A stretch of 45,522 nt of DNA from NCBI RefSeq assembly GCF_001039355.2, contig NW_019776058.1:64001-109522 (forward strand). The letters are read 5' to 3'. The stretch is from Lingula anatina. Its lineage: Eukaryota; Brachiopoda; Lingulata; Lingulida; Lingulidae. Positions 11,029 through 26,000 of this stretch are shown piece by piece. The notes below the pieces were generated by a model. The model saw only the letters and a program-made list of their open reading frames with translations, was not told the DNA's origin and searched no databases. The stretch's first letter is position 1. Every line of letters starts with the position of its first letter. A program made the translations under genes and the position numbers.

Positions 11029-14000
11029 CTAGTGGTCCATTGTTAGAATGTCAACCTCCTGAAACAACCAAAACAAAATGCATTACATTATATCCAAAAT
11101 ACAAACAAACAAGTAAATGGATGCAAAACTGAATTATCTATTTTCATAAAGTATTCATATACCCAGTAGGTATCTGATAACTTAAATTTGAAGACCATGT
11201 CTTTTTAATTTCATCAATGCTCCTTCTCTGAGTAGCCTTTTCACATCAAGCAGTACTGCAGTTTGGTGAAAAAGTCGGAAAATATTGTGCGAGTCCAGGG
11301 GGCCACCTAGGCCAATGATATTTTTGTTTCCCAAAAAGTCTCATCCCTGTTTATCAGTTCAAATTGAGACATTGGCAACTCAATAGCCTGGCAATTATGT
11401 AAGAGAGCCCCCTAAACAGAGCCTCTGCTCTAAACAGGACCAATTTAAAATTGATTAAACAGCAGGAGGCAAACTTGTCACAGGGATTAGAAACCCCTGT
11501 AGACAAATTAAGTGTTAGGACTTGAAATACCACTGTACAGACTGTATACCACTCAATTTGAAAAAGAACTAAGTCATTTCCCACAGCACGCTTTTCTTTT
11601 AGATCTGTTTTTCTGTACCTCATCTCTTACCTCTTCTTCTGCCTCATCACTAGAAGTACCATACTCTAGACTATCATCATCTGGCCCCTGAAAATGAAAT
11701 TTCAAAGAAATAAACATATTAGCAACAAAGTAAATAATTTGGGGGTGACAGCCAACTGTGGGGTGTACCCTTCACTGCTCATCCTTATACAGAAATTCAT
11801 AGAATTTGGACAGATTATCCCAAACTTTTTAAAATTTATTTTTTCTCATTTTCTGATGTACACTTTTATGCTATGGATGATTTAAAAGCACCAAGTAAGC
11901 ATGCATCTGGTGACATCTCCCCTTTTCATTAATACATATATATTCTACTGATGAGAACAAAAGGTGGAATTCTAACCTGGTAAATATGGTCCACTGAACT
12001 TTTGTTTCTTGGGCTTCCTACGGTATCTTCATCTGAACTCATCTCAACTACTTGTACAACCTGGTAACTTTCCTTCTGTCCTTTCCTTGACTTCCCACTT
12101 TTACCCTTCTGAGAAAATCTTCCTAGTTGGTCAATTTGTTGACTTGTTGACTGTTCTTCCACACACTGTTCTTTTATTTTCTTTTTGGCTTGCAAATAAG
12201 ACTTTCGGTTCATCCTTTTTCCTTTTCTTTCAGGTAAAAACTTAAAACCACTTGAGCCAGAAGCCAACTCATCTTCTTTCTTGACAGAGTCACAACTTTT
12301 AGGTTGTGCACACTTCCCAACCTGAAACTTAGATTTTCTTTTTTTATTCTGCTTTTGGGAAATTGGTTTCTTTTGACTGCTAGGGCGTGGAGATTCACTT
12401 GCAAAGTTGATAATTGCGGTATTGTCTGGTGACACGGAAGTCTGACTGGACTCTTGCATTATCAGTTGTCTTTTCACTTTTTGTGGAGAGTCGTCATGAA
12501 AGTCATACACGTTCAAGATTTTATTGGAATTTGCTGCCGATTCACTTGAACTTGTTCTGTTACTACTTAATTCCCTAAAGTTGGTAACTTCAGATGATTT
12601 TTCATCAACCAAACTTTCTGTCAAATACCTACTTGGTACATGCTTATTTTTACTTGGATAATGTGAAAACTCTTTCATGTTCTTCTTGAGTAATTTGTTT
12701 TTGACTTCACGAAAATGATTGAAATTTGTAACTTTGCACCTGTCATCCTTAACTTCTACAGTGAAAGTATCATTTAACTTTGATGTAGAGTTTTGCTCAT
12801 AATGATGAAATTTCCGCTTTTTACCCTCTGCTACATAACAGGCATCTCCATTTCCTGAGTTATGGAAAGCTGTGCCTTTAACTCTCCTCTTCTTGCAACC
12901 TGCTGAGTCATGCTTGCCATTTCTTGCTGAGTCATCATGGCCGTATTCATTTGTCAAAACTTGCGCCCGTTTTGTAATACCTGTACCATGTTGACTGAAT
13001 ACATCATTTTTGTCTGGGTTTACGATATTTACTACATCTGTCTTGCTCAAACCCAATGAGATTCTTTTCACACGATCCTTCAGCACCTTGTTTTTATCAC
13101 CAGGAAATTCCTCATCTGTACCTATATGAGGTGGCAGTGGCTCTGTGTTATTTTTGTGTTCTTTGAAAAGGTACTTTTTGTCTCCAATACTCTCTCTATC
13201 ACAGCTGAAATTCCCCTGTGGCACATTCTCTTTTCTGTTTGCAGTCTGTACTTCAGCATTAACTGTTGTCGGTCTTCTTGAAGTTTCTTTTAGCTCCTTA
13301 TCTCTGAACAAACCATTGTCTGTATAATTTTTACCTAAAGGGCATTTTCCTATTAATTTACCTTTGTGTCCCTGGTGATGCAGATTGTCATTTTCAGATA
13401 AATTTGGTTTATCCTTGATGTCTTGTGTTTTATGCCCAGTGGCCTCAGATTCTGGTTTATTTACTGGGGTAAGTAGCATAACCCCTTCTTCCTTCTCATT
13501 TCTTGGTGTCACATTATCTGCGGACCTTCTTCTCTCTTTACTCCGCACAAAATCTCTATCTTCCCCAGACACATGGGCAAACCTCCCATTCCTCGGGGTC
13601 TGATGAACAAACTCTCTCTTTCTCGCACTTTGTTTTTCAAAAAATCTTTGATCTGTCAAACCGTGAACAAAATAGCCTTTCTCCTGTCTTCTGCTCATTG
13701 AGGAGTCAGTAGCATTGTTATTGGCTAAATTTTCAACATGTTCATCATTGATGCTAAATGTTAAATCATTGAGGTTTTGAGTTCCTGGCACCTGAACCTG
13801 CCTGACATGGCTGTTATTTATTTCTACATGCCTGGAGTTATTCTGACCTTCTAATGAATCCTGAGAACTTTCACTTTCATTCTGTGGTGTCCCATTGAAC
13901 CTAAACCACTCTCTTGGGGCATGATCACTCTGAACATGTTCATCATCACTTTCCTCAGAAGTGGAGGGATATTCTTCCAACAATGCATTCTCATCCTGGA

Positions 14001-17000
14001 TCTGTCGATACAGGCCATTCACCTCATCAGCTAAATCATGGCCATTTTCTGCCACCCTATGACTCTCCATCACAGCCATATGTACTGAAGCATTCTGGGA
14101 GTTTGTGCCTAGCTGTCTTGCACTGTTATTTGCAGGACCATTATCCACATCAGCATCTAACCATCTCGTACTGCCTCGATGCTCATTCACTCTAAGTTTT
14201 GAGGTTGGTGTGACCTTCTTCAGTGGCAGAACCTCTGCTACTTGTCTGCTGCTGTGTCCCAGCATCTTGGAATGACGTGAGGCACCATTACAGCCCTGGG
14301 GTAATTCCACTGGGGGCTGAATAGAAGTGCCCCTGTGCAGAAGAGCTACGGGGGATAGAAAGCGCTTTGAGATTTGCGGTGCTATCGCTGGTCCATAATC
14401 ACCATACATCTCACGTGTCAAATGGCACGAAGGGTAGGTCTCTGGAAAAATGTTGAGAGAGCATGATTTGAAATATTCCTTTTGCTTAAGTAAATCTCTA
14501 TTTTAATAGAAACTTTTAGCTTAATACTAAGGAATCTGCATTTTACATGTTTTCTCTTGATAATCAGTGACCTGTCCAAAATATAGAATTCTTATCACTG
14601 AGGAGAGAGTTTGTATTCTTACTATGTGCTTGATCAATACATTGTTATATTGTTATGACAAGAACTGTAAGCAATAACTAAACAGAAAATTCATCATCAC
14701 ATATAAATTATCTTGTATTTTACATTTTTGGATTTATTAAATTACTGAAAAATATTTCAATTACCATTGTCTAGAAGATATCTGAATCCCAGCTCTGATG
14801 CCAGAAATGGATGCCTGGCTGCTTGGGAGGGTGTCAATCGCTCAGCTGAAAATAAAAATCGAAGCATTATTCAAGACAAAAATGCTTTTTTAACCTAAAT
14901 ATGAAAGTTAATTAGCTCATTAACTTCATGAATTTTTGTAAAGATGTGAAAAACATTTATAAATCTGTCAAGTGTTCTATGACAGAAAACAGAAGAGAGT
15001 GTTACGTTTCAGTCTTCTAATAATGCTATATGCTGATATTGTCAATAATATGCATTTCTTTCTACAGTAATCTTTTAAAAGATGTATCAAGGCAGAAAAT
15101 CTCTATAATGTTGAAATCTCTGTAGAAATATAGAAGTTCTTTTGTCAGTTTGATGAATTGAATTCTGAATGGAAGAAGACAAAATATTGCCTGGTAAAGT
15201 ATCTGTTTACTCTTCAAGCTAAATAATGACAATAAAACTGTTGCATTTCTAGTAATACCACTATTTTTAATCCAAACTTCCATTGTGATTTCCCCATCAA
15301 GTACAGTATTTCTTACCTGGATTGTATCTGAGAAGTCCTGATAAAAAACTTGCAAAGGAAAAGTCCGTGACAGCAGATGAGCTTTGTCTCAACTTCTTCA
15401 ATATTTTCATGGTGGCTGCAACAAAACCAATAATCTTTAAGAAAATTATGTAAGATCTATGCAAAATATTTTTTAAGAGAACGACTTACAAAATTTCAAC
15501 ATGAAATATGCCTTGAACAGTTTTTATACTTTTCCCTCTCTATTTTTGCATGGAAAATGCTGAAAAATTACAATAATACAACAAATGCTACAATAATTCT
15601 TCCCACATTCAAAATTTGAAGTCCTTTCTGTTCAAAACCATTTCCAGTGCAATGCAATAAACATTCTCTGATAACTCCCAAGCACTGTTATTTTAGATTT
15701 TAACTAAGGAATCAATTCTTTTAGCAAATGATTTGTTTTAGCTCAAATTTTCCACGCATTTAGGTGCAAGAAATATCTACTTAGTGTGAGCCTGGTATCT
15801 GGAAATCTAACAACATACATCTAACTTGAGGATGGAGACAGTTAACAATCTTATCCTNCTTGAACAGTTTTTTATACTTTTCCCTCTCTATTTTTGCATG
15901 GAAAATGCTGAAAAATTACAATAATACAACAAATGCTACAATAATTCTTCCCACATTCAAAATTTGAAGTCCTTTCTGTTCAAAACCATTTCCAGTGCAA
16001 TGCAATAAACATTCTCTGATAACTCCCAAGCACTGTTATTTTAGATTTTAACTAAGGAATCAATTCTTTTAGCAAATGATTTGTTTTAGCTCAAATTTTC
16101 CACGCATTTAGGTGCAAGAAATATCTACTTAGTGTGAGCCTGGTATCTGGAAATCTAACAACATACATCTAACTTGAGGATGGAGACAGTTAACAATCTT
16201 ATCCTTACCTTCCTTCTGCTGTCCTGGTTCTGTCAAATACTTTAATTCCTGGAAATACTTCCCTCTCTGACACAGATCTCGTGGAAAAGGGCCAAGTACT
16301 TTCGTAATCTGTATATAGGAGAAGAATCACCAATGAGAAACTTGAAATAAGATAACGACAAAAAACTGAATGAAACTGCTCTTTACCAAACTGTTCATAA
16401 ACTGGTAATTAAGAATAATTTTTTTCATAATGCTGTGGACTTGAGTTTGCTAAAAGAAAAAAAAACACTCAGAAGTATTACCAACAAATCAAACATTTGA
16501 ATACTTTATATTCTTTAAAACACTTTCTATAATCTACTGTATTCATTTTGAAAACTACATCTTTGCCTTATTTCTCTCATTCCCCATAGTTCTCACCTGT
16601 TCAAGGACCAATTTCTTGTTCCCGTACCCAAACAATGGCTGCCCCAAGTAGAGCTCGGCCAAGATACAGCCCAGAGACCACATGTCCACCTCCGTGCCAA
16701 ACGGGATGCCAAACATCACCTGGAAAATATGGGAAAACGTCTGATACATATGACAACTTTTAATTACAGAGCTAACACATAGCAGTGTACTAAGACATAC
16801 TTCATAGCAAATGGAAGACCACACATTATCTGTAAAGTACAGGAAAATGGGCAAAACTGACACAATTTTTATTTCTTCTGAAAAACAAAATGAAAAATAC
16901 TTATGTCCACCCTAGTTACAAATGAAAGACATTGTTAAATGAAAAATCAGTCCTGAAAGTTACAAAATGAACATAATTTTGATACAAATTAGAGATCATA

Positions 17001-20000
17001 GATGTATCTCAGAGTCATTCTAAGACCAGAAATTACCTGGAAAATACAAACTTCAACAACTGTAGCAATATCAATTAACAGAGCTAATACACAACAGTAA
17101 CCACACATCTCTGCTAAATGGCAGATAAAAAAACTCAGGAAATCTATATGTTTTTAGAAAGAAATGACCACAACCACATGGGATACAGTAGACTAAACAA
17201 CACCTGGGAATGTTTCTGGTAGATCTCTGATCAAAAAGAGGACTCACATGTCCACCACAGTTCCTTATGGTAGACCAAGCGTCACCTGCAGAATTCCAAA
17301 GACACCTGAAATTTATAATGATTTTTGCTCATCAAATGTCTACACCATCCCACTGACTTCAAATGTTCAAATGTATCATTTAGAAAATTTACTGAAATGT
17401 GTCTGATAATTCTAAAGAAATTTTCACATGGTCCAATACTCAAGGATTTTTACATTAAATTTATCAATTTGTAATGTATGTTCAAATTATATATATTTTA
17501 AAATGTCAATAAATCATATGTCACTTTATTTAATGTCAAAACATTTACACAGATTCTGCTTTTTTAAAAGATTATTCCCCAATAACCACAAAGAGAACAT
17601 ATTTTAGATGAAATAATACATCAATTTGGCATCAATCCATTCATTCATATTTGTTTTGTTTATATCTGAGGCCTTCTCTTATCCTTAACTTCCTCCTGAA
17701 ATCTTTGTGGTCTAACTCCAAAGATTTCCTGTCAAAAAATTCACCACAGGAACTTATTATAAGTCATTCCGTATCTTGTATGTGTAAGATTGTTAAAGGG
17801 TGTTACAAGATCTGGAACAACTTGGACAAAATGCACAAACTAACATCTTTAATTTTCCAATAAACTTTGTTTTGACACACCTAGATATGATAACATATGG
17901 CTGTGTAAATTTTAATCAACATTGGACATGGCATAAACATTTCTATCCCTGGCTGTGTAAAACATCGCCCGCCTCTTCCTATTTTGCTGAGTCATCTTCA
18001 TTAGTTTACGTTACCAAAAAGCAAAAAGGTCTTTGACAGGGCTACAGATACACTGGTTTGAATGAAACACCAGGTGAAGATATGATCAAAGGCTACAGTA
18101 ACTGTCAATACTAATGGCAGCTAATAACTTGTGTGGGTTGGATAACATCACCCCTGCCCCTGCTAGCTACTGTATACAATCTATATTTCATCAATTTGAT
18201 GGGGAAAGATGGGTTGAACTTTACATGGAGGTGATGAGCAACAGGGCTGGAATTGTGTGTACAGGCGGTTCACATCTGGTATTAAACAAGAAATTATTTA
18301 GGTGAATATCCGGCCTTCATCCTCCTTAACTAGCTATAACATACCTGCCACTTTAACCTGACACATTTGAAATTCTTATTTTTGGNNNNNNNNNNNNNNN
18401 NNNNNNNNNNNNNNNNNNNNNNNNNNNNNNNNNNNNNNNNNNNNNNNNNNNNNNNNNNNNNNNNNNNNNNNNNNNNNNNNNNNNNNNNNNNNNNNNNNNN
18501 NNNNNNNNNNNNNNNNNNNNNNNNNNNNNNNNNNNNNNNNNNNNNNNNNNNNNNNNNNNNNNNNNNNNCATTATCTGTAAAGTACAGGAAAATGGGCAAA
18601 ACTGACACAATTTTTATTTCTTCTGAAAAACAAAATGAAAAATACTTATGTCCACCCTAGTTACAAATGAAAGACATTGTTAAATGAAAAATCAGTCCTG
18701 AAAGTTACAAAATGAACATAATTTTGATACAAATTAGAGATCATAGATGTATCTCAGAGTCATTCTAAGACCAGAAATTACCTGGAAAATACAAACTTCA
18801 ACAACTGTAGCAATATCAATTAACAGAGCTAATACACAACAGTAACCACACATCTCTGCTAAATGGCAGATAAAAAAACTCAGGAAATCTATATGTTTTT
18901 AGAAAGAAATGACCACAACCACATGGGATACAGTAGACTAAACAACACCTGGGAATGTTTCTGGTAGATCTCTGATCAAAAAGAGGACTCACATGTCCAC
19001 CACAGTTCCTTATGGTAGACCAAGCGTCACCTGCAGAATTCCAAAGACACCTGAAATTTATAATGATTTTTGCTCATCAAATGTCTACACCATCCCACTG
19101 ACTTCAAATGTTCAAATGTATCATTTAGAAAATTTACTGAAATGTGTCTGATAATTCTAAAGAAATTTTCACATGGTCCAAAACTCAAGGATTTTTACAT
19201 TAAATTTATCAATTTGTAATGTATGTTCAAATTATATATATTTTAAAATGTCAATAAATCATATGTCACTTTATTTAATGTCAAAACATTTACACAGATT
19301 CTGCTTTTTTAAAGATTATTCCCCAATAACCACAAAGAGAACATATTTTAGATGAAATAATACATCAATTTGGCATCAATCCATTCATTCAGTTTTGTTT
19401 TGTTTGTATCTGAGGCCTTCTCTTATCCTTCACTTCCTCCTGATATCTTTGGGGTCTAACTCCAAAGATTTCCTGTCAAAAAATTCACCACAGGAACTCA
19501 CCACAGGAACTTATTATAAGTCATTCTGTATCTTGTATGTGTAAGATTGTTAAAGGGTGTTACAGGATCTGGCACAACTTGGACAAAATGCACAAACTAA
19601 CATCTTTTATTTTCCAATAAACTTTGTTTTGACACACCTAGATATGATAACATATGGCTGTGTAAATTTCAATCAACATTGGACATGGCATAAACATTTC
19701 TATCCCTGGCTGTGTAAAACATCGCCCGCCTCTTCCTATTTTGCTGAGTCATCTTCATTAGTTTACGTTACCAAAAAGCAAAAAGGTCTTTGACAGGGCT
19801 ACAGATCCACTGGTTTGAATGAAACACCAGGTGAAGATATGATCAAAGGCTACAGTAACTGTCAATACTAATGGCAGCTAATAACTTCTGTGGGTTGGAT
19901 AACATCACCCCTGCCCCTGCTAGCTACTGTATACAATCTATATTTCATCAATTTGATGGGGAAAGATGGGTTGAACTTTACATGGAGGTGATGAGCAACA

Positions 20001-23000
20001 GGGCTGGAATTGTGTGTACAGGCGGTTCACATCTGGTATTAAACAAGAAATTATTTAGGTGAATATCCGGCCTTCATCCTCCTTAACTAGCTATAACATA
20101 CCTGCCACTTTAACCTGACACATTTGAAATTCTTATTTTTGGCCCCTCTATTTAAACCATGGGCACTGACCGTGTGTGCAGCATAGAGAGGTTTGTCAAG
20201 CTCAACAATCACATTTCACAATGCATTTCACAGCCTCTTTTCAACACTTAATGCCAGGGAACATGAATGAATAGTATGCGCGTGGTCTGTCAAGCTTCTC
20301 TGACACATTCACAATCCAGATGACCACCTCCCTTCGTGGGTCAGTAGGATGGTTATGTATATTTGGATCATAATACACAGCAGTGGCCCTATAACTGTAC
20401 TTTATGTCTTCAAGCCATGGATATTCTATGGTGTACAGAAAGGACAGAGGGAGCAGACAGGAATAGGGGTCTATCAATCCGATGTCATTTATGTTAAAAA
20501 TACACCACAAAGGCCCCAGCAACATATACACTGACCACAAACCATGTATACTAAAAAGATTTTTTGTATATATGTATATTCTTTACCTTAAGCAGTTATT
20601 TCTTCATAATGCTATATAACATATACCCACCTGGGACTGCCCATCAGTCTCATCTAACACATTCACAATACACACACAGGGCACCATTATCTTGTATCAG
20701 ACCAATAGAGATGTATGCGTGACAATAATTCATAGGCTAGGGCCCCTTACTTACAATGAATATGGCATAACTTGTAGAATAAAAGTTGTGCTAGTCTGGC
20801 TGCCAAGAATCATTCATTATTACAAGTGAAGTCTTGTGGTTTTGTCAACCTTTACAGAAGAGGGGCTGCAGTTTTTACTTACAAAAAGGTCTATATTCAC
20901 ACACTGTACAGAATCATCAGACACAAATGTTGTTAATATTTCATTTCCTGAACTGACTCCAGTATTACTTTCATACAACCTTACCCAATAAAAAGAGTCA
21001 AAACTCTTTCTTAAATTGATCAAACTATTTCTATTTTCCTTATCATTTTTTACAAAAAAAGTTAAGCCCATGCTGTAAAATAATGAGGTACAGGTACAAT
21101 GCTTTCCCCCTCTCAAAAACCTCTTATCTTACATCTAAAGGTGACAAAGGTTTTCCTATTCATTTCAAGAATTTTAAGATGAGAGGCATATCTATATTCT
21201 TTTTTCTTGGAATGTTGCTCAGAAAGAAAATATGTGGACAGGCCCTTAGAAAGCTCATGGTACATGTACTCAGTGCCTTCATTTTATCCTAAACTAACAC
21301 TACACATCTTGGAAACAGATACCTATACTTAAAAACTCTCAACTGGTTGAAAGATCTTTGTTCCATTTAATCCCAACTCTAAAAAATTAAACCCATTCCA
21401 ATGTTCTATTTATATTCATGAAATCTAAGTAATAAGACGTTTACTTTACTGACATTTACTAGAAACATTGCCTCCAGGTTTATGTTTTCCAAGATGCACA
21501 CACAAACAAACACTAACAATTACAAAATCTAGGAAATGAAGTGTCTGCGCTGACATTTCATAAAACCTTAGCCTCAGGTTTATATATTCTCAAATATCTG
21601 TGTATATTTACTTTCAGGCGATAGTAAACCTCTGTGTCCTTAAACAATCAATTATCTCTTGACTTCACACCAATACAGAGTTTATTATTCATTAGGTTTG
21701 GTTGAGTGTACCTTTCTCTCACATGTTTTCAAAAGGCTGCATCAAACACATCAAACACCAGAAAAATCAAATTAGAAACAACTCCCCTGTATTGACTGGT
21801 GACTTCTGTAAATATTTAGGAGAAATTCACCACATCTAATGTATAAGTACATCTATGCAGTTAGTTTTCCTATCATCTTAAAAGGGTTGCCTATCAATAA
21901 AATATGATTTCAGTTGTCCTAACTCTGAAGAATGTGTACTTAAAAGATGAAACAAAAACATACCAAAGAGTATCACTGATAACAGAAAATTTTATATTTA
22001 ATATAAAAAAAGTATGACAATCAAACAGTAAATTTATATTTAAAAAACACATTTAATTCAATTTCTAATATAAAATAAAGTTTTAAAAATGTTCATGATT
22101 TTGCAGTTTTTCTAAAACCTTAGAAATGCCTTTAGGTATAAACAAATGATCACTTGTAATACATTACCCCTTTAGCAAGTAACCAGAGTATTTAGGAGCC
22201 CTGGTCCCCTGGGATGGAAAACATGCAACAAGCTGAAGATGTACACACTAACACAAGGATACTTCCTTAAAGTATTGAAGATAAATACAGTGCCAAGTTC
22301 AGCAACAGAAACACTGAGTAATTACATGTACTATATATTGTGTGGTAACTGTGTAGTGCCAAATAAAAATGTCACCTCACCTGTTACTGAACTTTGTAGT
22401 AGTGCACATATAGAAACTGTAAGTGTGTAAACAAAACAATTTAGTACTCAATAAGTAGACAAAAATTCTCCCAATGTGCAGTTTTCCATTTCTTCAAATC
22501 CTACAATAACTAAATATACATACAGTACGGTAGGGGCCAATTTTTCATGGAAAACAAAATGATCACCCTAATTGTCTTATACTCACCTTTTGATAGAGTA
22601 AAGAAAATGAACAACCTTTGGCATAAATTAACACTTGTGTAATAGCAGATATTAAGATAGAGATTTCCATTTCAAATAATCTTAAAGCCTTCTCAAAAAA
22701 TGAATAGAGCAAAACAAACAATTATACATAAGTACAATTATATAATTCACAAACTTTAAACGTGTTTGATGTATATAATTGTAAAAACAAAAAATTATTT
22801 ATTCTGAGGATAAAACAATGATGGACAAAAAGTCTGATTTCCAGAGTGAAAATCAAATACAATTAGTGCATGAAGACCAACTTGTTGCAACACCTCAACA
22901 AACTCCAACATTACTGAAACATGGAAGGGCAGAATCCAATAAATTAGCCAGAATATCTAAGAGCTTATCGATTTAGGAAATAAGGCAAAATACTGTTATT

Positions 23001-26000
23001 GACACTAAGATGTGACCTTGAGGGCAAAGACTGATTCATCTGTGCAATCTAGACTGGATCCTTTCCTCTACATCAAAACCAATCAAAACTACATTATGAT
23101 GTCGTTCTATTGCCCAATTATTTACCAACACATATTTTCAAAGACCCATATTTCAGTTCATTATCTTGATCCAGATTTCTTTTTTCATTTAAATGGATTA
23201 TTCATTAGACAACAGGAACATTACTAGACGACATGTGCCTCGACTAATGGAGAAATTCATCCAATAAAAAACCACTAAAATTTGAAAGCAGAGCTAAAGG
23301 CAAAATGCATGAATGGTTTATCTGCAAAATAAGATCATGTATTCCCTCCAGGTGGAAGAATCGATAATACAATGTCTATCTTGTGTACAAGATTCAGCTT
23401 GTTAATTGATCTTGTCCCTGGATTGCAATTAGGTCAATTTACACAAATGCTTTCTTTTCTTTTCTACTCTCTTCACTTTTTTTAAAAACATATCTACTGC
23501 AGACCTTGTCTGCTATCAACCAGACCTTTATCGATATCATAAAACAGGTTCTATCTCAAAGCAGAAGTTTCAATCTACCAAATAAACGGACACTACTTCT
23601 TAACTTACTGCAACTGTTGCATTCGATGCATTTTTACTGCAAAGAGAAACAATTTTGAATAGAGCTCAGTATTTACAGCATTTCATTGGGATTCCAATGC
23701 ATCACATTCTATTAATTAAAATAAGATGTTCTTTACCACATCTGCAATGTCAACTGTTCTAAACATCTGTTGGCTGTCATTTCTCTCTCCAGGAAATAAG
23801 GATAGCCAATGGAGGAAACAATAACAATCTTATTTTTCCCTTTTTTTATACAAAATGAATCAACGCAATGTGAACAATCTGTTATAAAGATTTCCTTGTT
23901 TCATTATTAAACATTTAAATTAGATGACAATTTTTTCCCAGGGTAACATGACCTCGAGGTTTTTACAAGGAAGATCCCTTCACCCAGAATATTCTACTCC
24001 CTTGCACAGATGGCTTTTTCCAGATCCAGCATGCACCATAATCCCATGTCTGAAATCACTTGCATAACAATGTCTATGCCAGGCTGCAATTTGCATAAGC
24101 ACAAATACTCTTAAATGCATGACAAGTACTATTATATCATAATTTCCTATACTTAGGATTATCTCATAAAAAGCCAACTAAGCCGAGCTTAAGACCAACT
24201 CAGCAAGGTCATTGTAGGCAATCAAAAATGACTCTATCAGCATGCAAGTTCCTCATTCCTTTGGAATTTAGTAATGGAAAAAAAGGCTGCAAAAGAGAGT
24301 GGAATGGTGAAAAAATTAATTACCAAGATGAAAATAAGGAAAAAAGACAGCATGCAATTGATCCATCATTTTGGGGTGGTATTCCTATTGCTCAATTGTT
24401 ATTGGTTGACTGGGAAATATGTTACTTTGTCGTTAACTTGACCAAGCTATTCAAAAAATGATTACTATGTTGTGCAATGCAGCTATGCAACAAAAAATCA
24501 ATATGCAAAAAGAACATGTTGCACTTCATTTTCAGGATTTTAGAATTACCTAATGAAAGGTTTCAGATATACTCTCAATTTATTCTCCTACTTATCCACA
24601 AGACGCAATTGTCTCGTGCGATTAATTTTGTAACCTTTTCGATCAATACCTTCATTTCAAACACATCTGCTTGTTTGTTTACAAGTTTCCTTGGCTTCTT
24701 TAAGGTGCCTCTTGTTTGTATATTGATTGAAATTGTTACCAATCAATTTAAACATTTAACCTGAGGCAACCGCTCTTATTGTGAAAATATCAAATTCATA
24801 TCCTGTAAAACAAAATATCACCAAAGACCAGCTAATGAAGAAATGAAAGAAAGGTAGAAAAAAATAATCAGAGGTGGAACAGACAAAACTCGGGTCACAA
24901 TAACAGCTTAAAAATGAATACATCTGGCTCCCTGGCAAAACCTTTGTGACAAAAAAATTGCTTAAGTTTTGTTTAGAATCAGACTGTTATAGAGATTAAT
25001 AATGTTTCTAAAAAAAATGGAGAAGGAAATATCTTCACCTAATTACAAAAATAAAACAAACAGACCAGTTACTTTAATTTACATAGACAATACAAAAACA
25101 AAACTTGGAGATCGTGATTAATCATTTTCCTCTCCACAGAAAGCAGATTCCCTCCAGCAAGCAATTATCAGCCCAAGTGTCAGCTTCCTAGTTAAACAAT
25201 ACTGCAATCTCATAATTATTTTCTCGCATTTCACAGGACACCTGTGCACAGACCCCCTGCCCTAGATAGTATGTGAGACAGAGATTCAGGTGAGAGGCCT
25301 GCCAGGTAGGAATACAAGTGTCACTCATTTCTAAAAGTAAATACATCTCAATATTCCAGATTGTTTAAATTAACGGAATATCAGCATAGCACTCAAATAT
25401 TTTGCCAGCAATTTCGCAGGTTATTTAACCTAGCCAAGCACAATCAATACTAGGACAAAAAGTTGACGAGCAGCCAAAAAAATATAGCGGACTGAACTTC
25501 TTGACCCTGTTAACCCTCAATGATGTCAAAGTAAGATTCATCAATGCTTCCACACGAACAATTAGAATTAATCATTGGGGAAAAACCCCTGGTTTGATTC
25601 CGGTGGATCCTCAGAGACCGCTTGGCCACTTCCTTATAAATATCTCATCAACATATACAGCATTTAAAAGACCCAAGACAGCTCTCTGCAAACCAACAGT
25701 GAATTGAAAGAAGACCCATTGATACAGATCTACAGGTAAACAGTTCTACTATACTTGTGTGACTGTTTTAACTGTGTTTGTTTTGATGTGATTGTGCAGG
25801 TTTATTTACAGGACAGACGAAGGATTGTTTGCATATTATTATTATTATTATTTATTTGTTATTTTGTTACAATGATTAGTTCTGCGATATCCCAAGGAAT
25901 ATTTTCATAAAGGTTGGTATTTATTGATAAGCAGGTGCTGTGATATCTGCAGGGTTTTCAGATAAATATAACAATTATTTAGTCTTAAGAGGAGGAATAC

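Noticed and set aside
17800-18305. Two open frames (78 and 63 codons) preserved in both duplicate blocks (also 19557-20062)
   Set aside because: Preservation is expected between near-identical alleles. No family is recognised, no splice context supports them, and they lie in an intron of the opposite-strand kinase.
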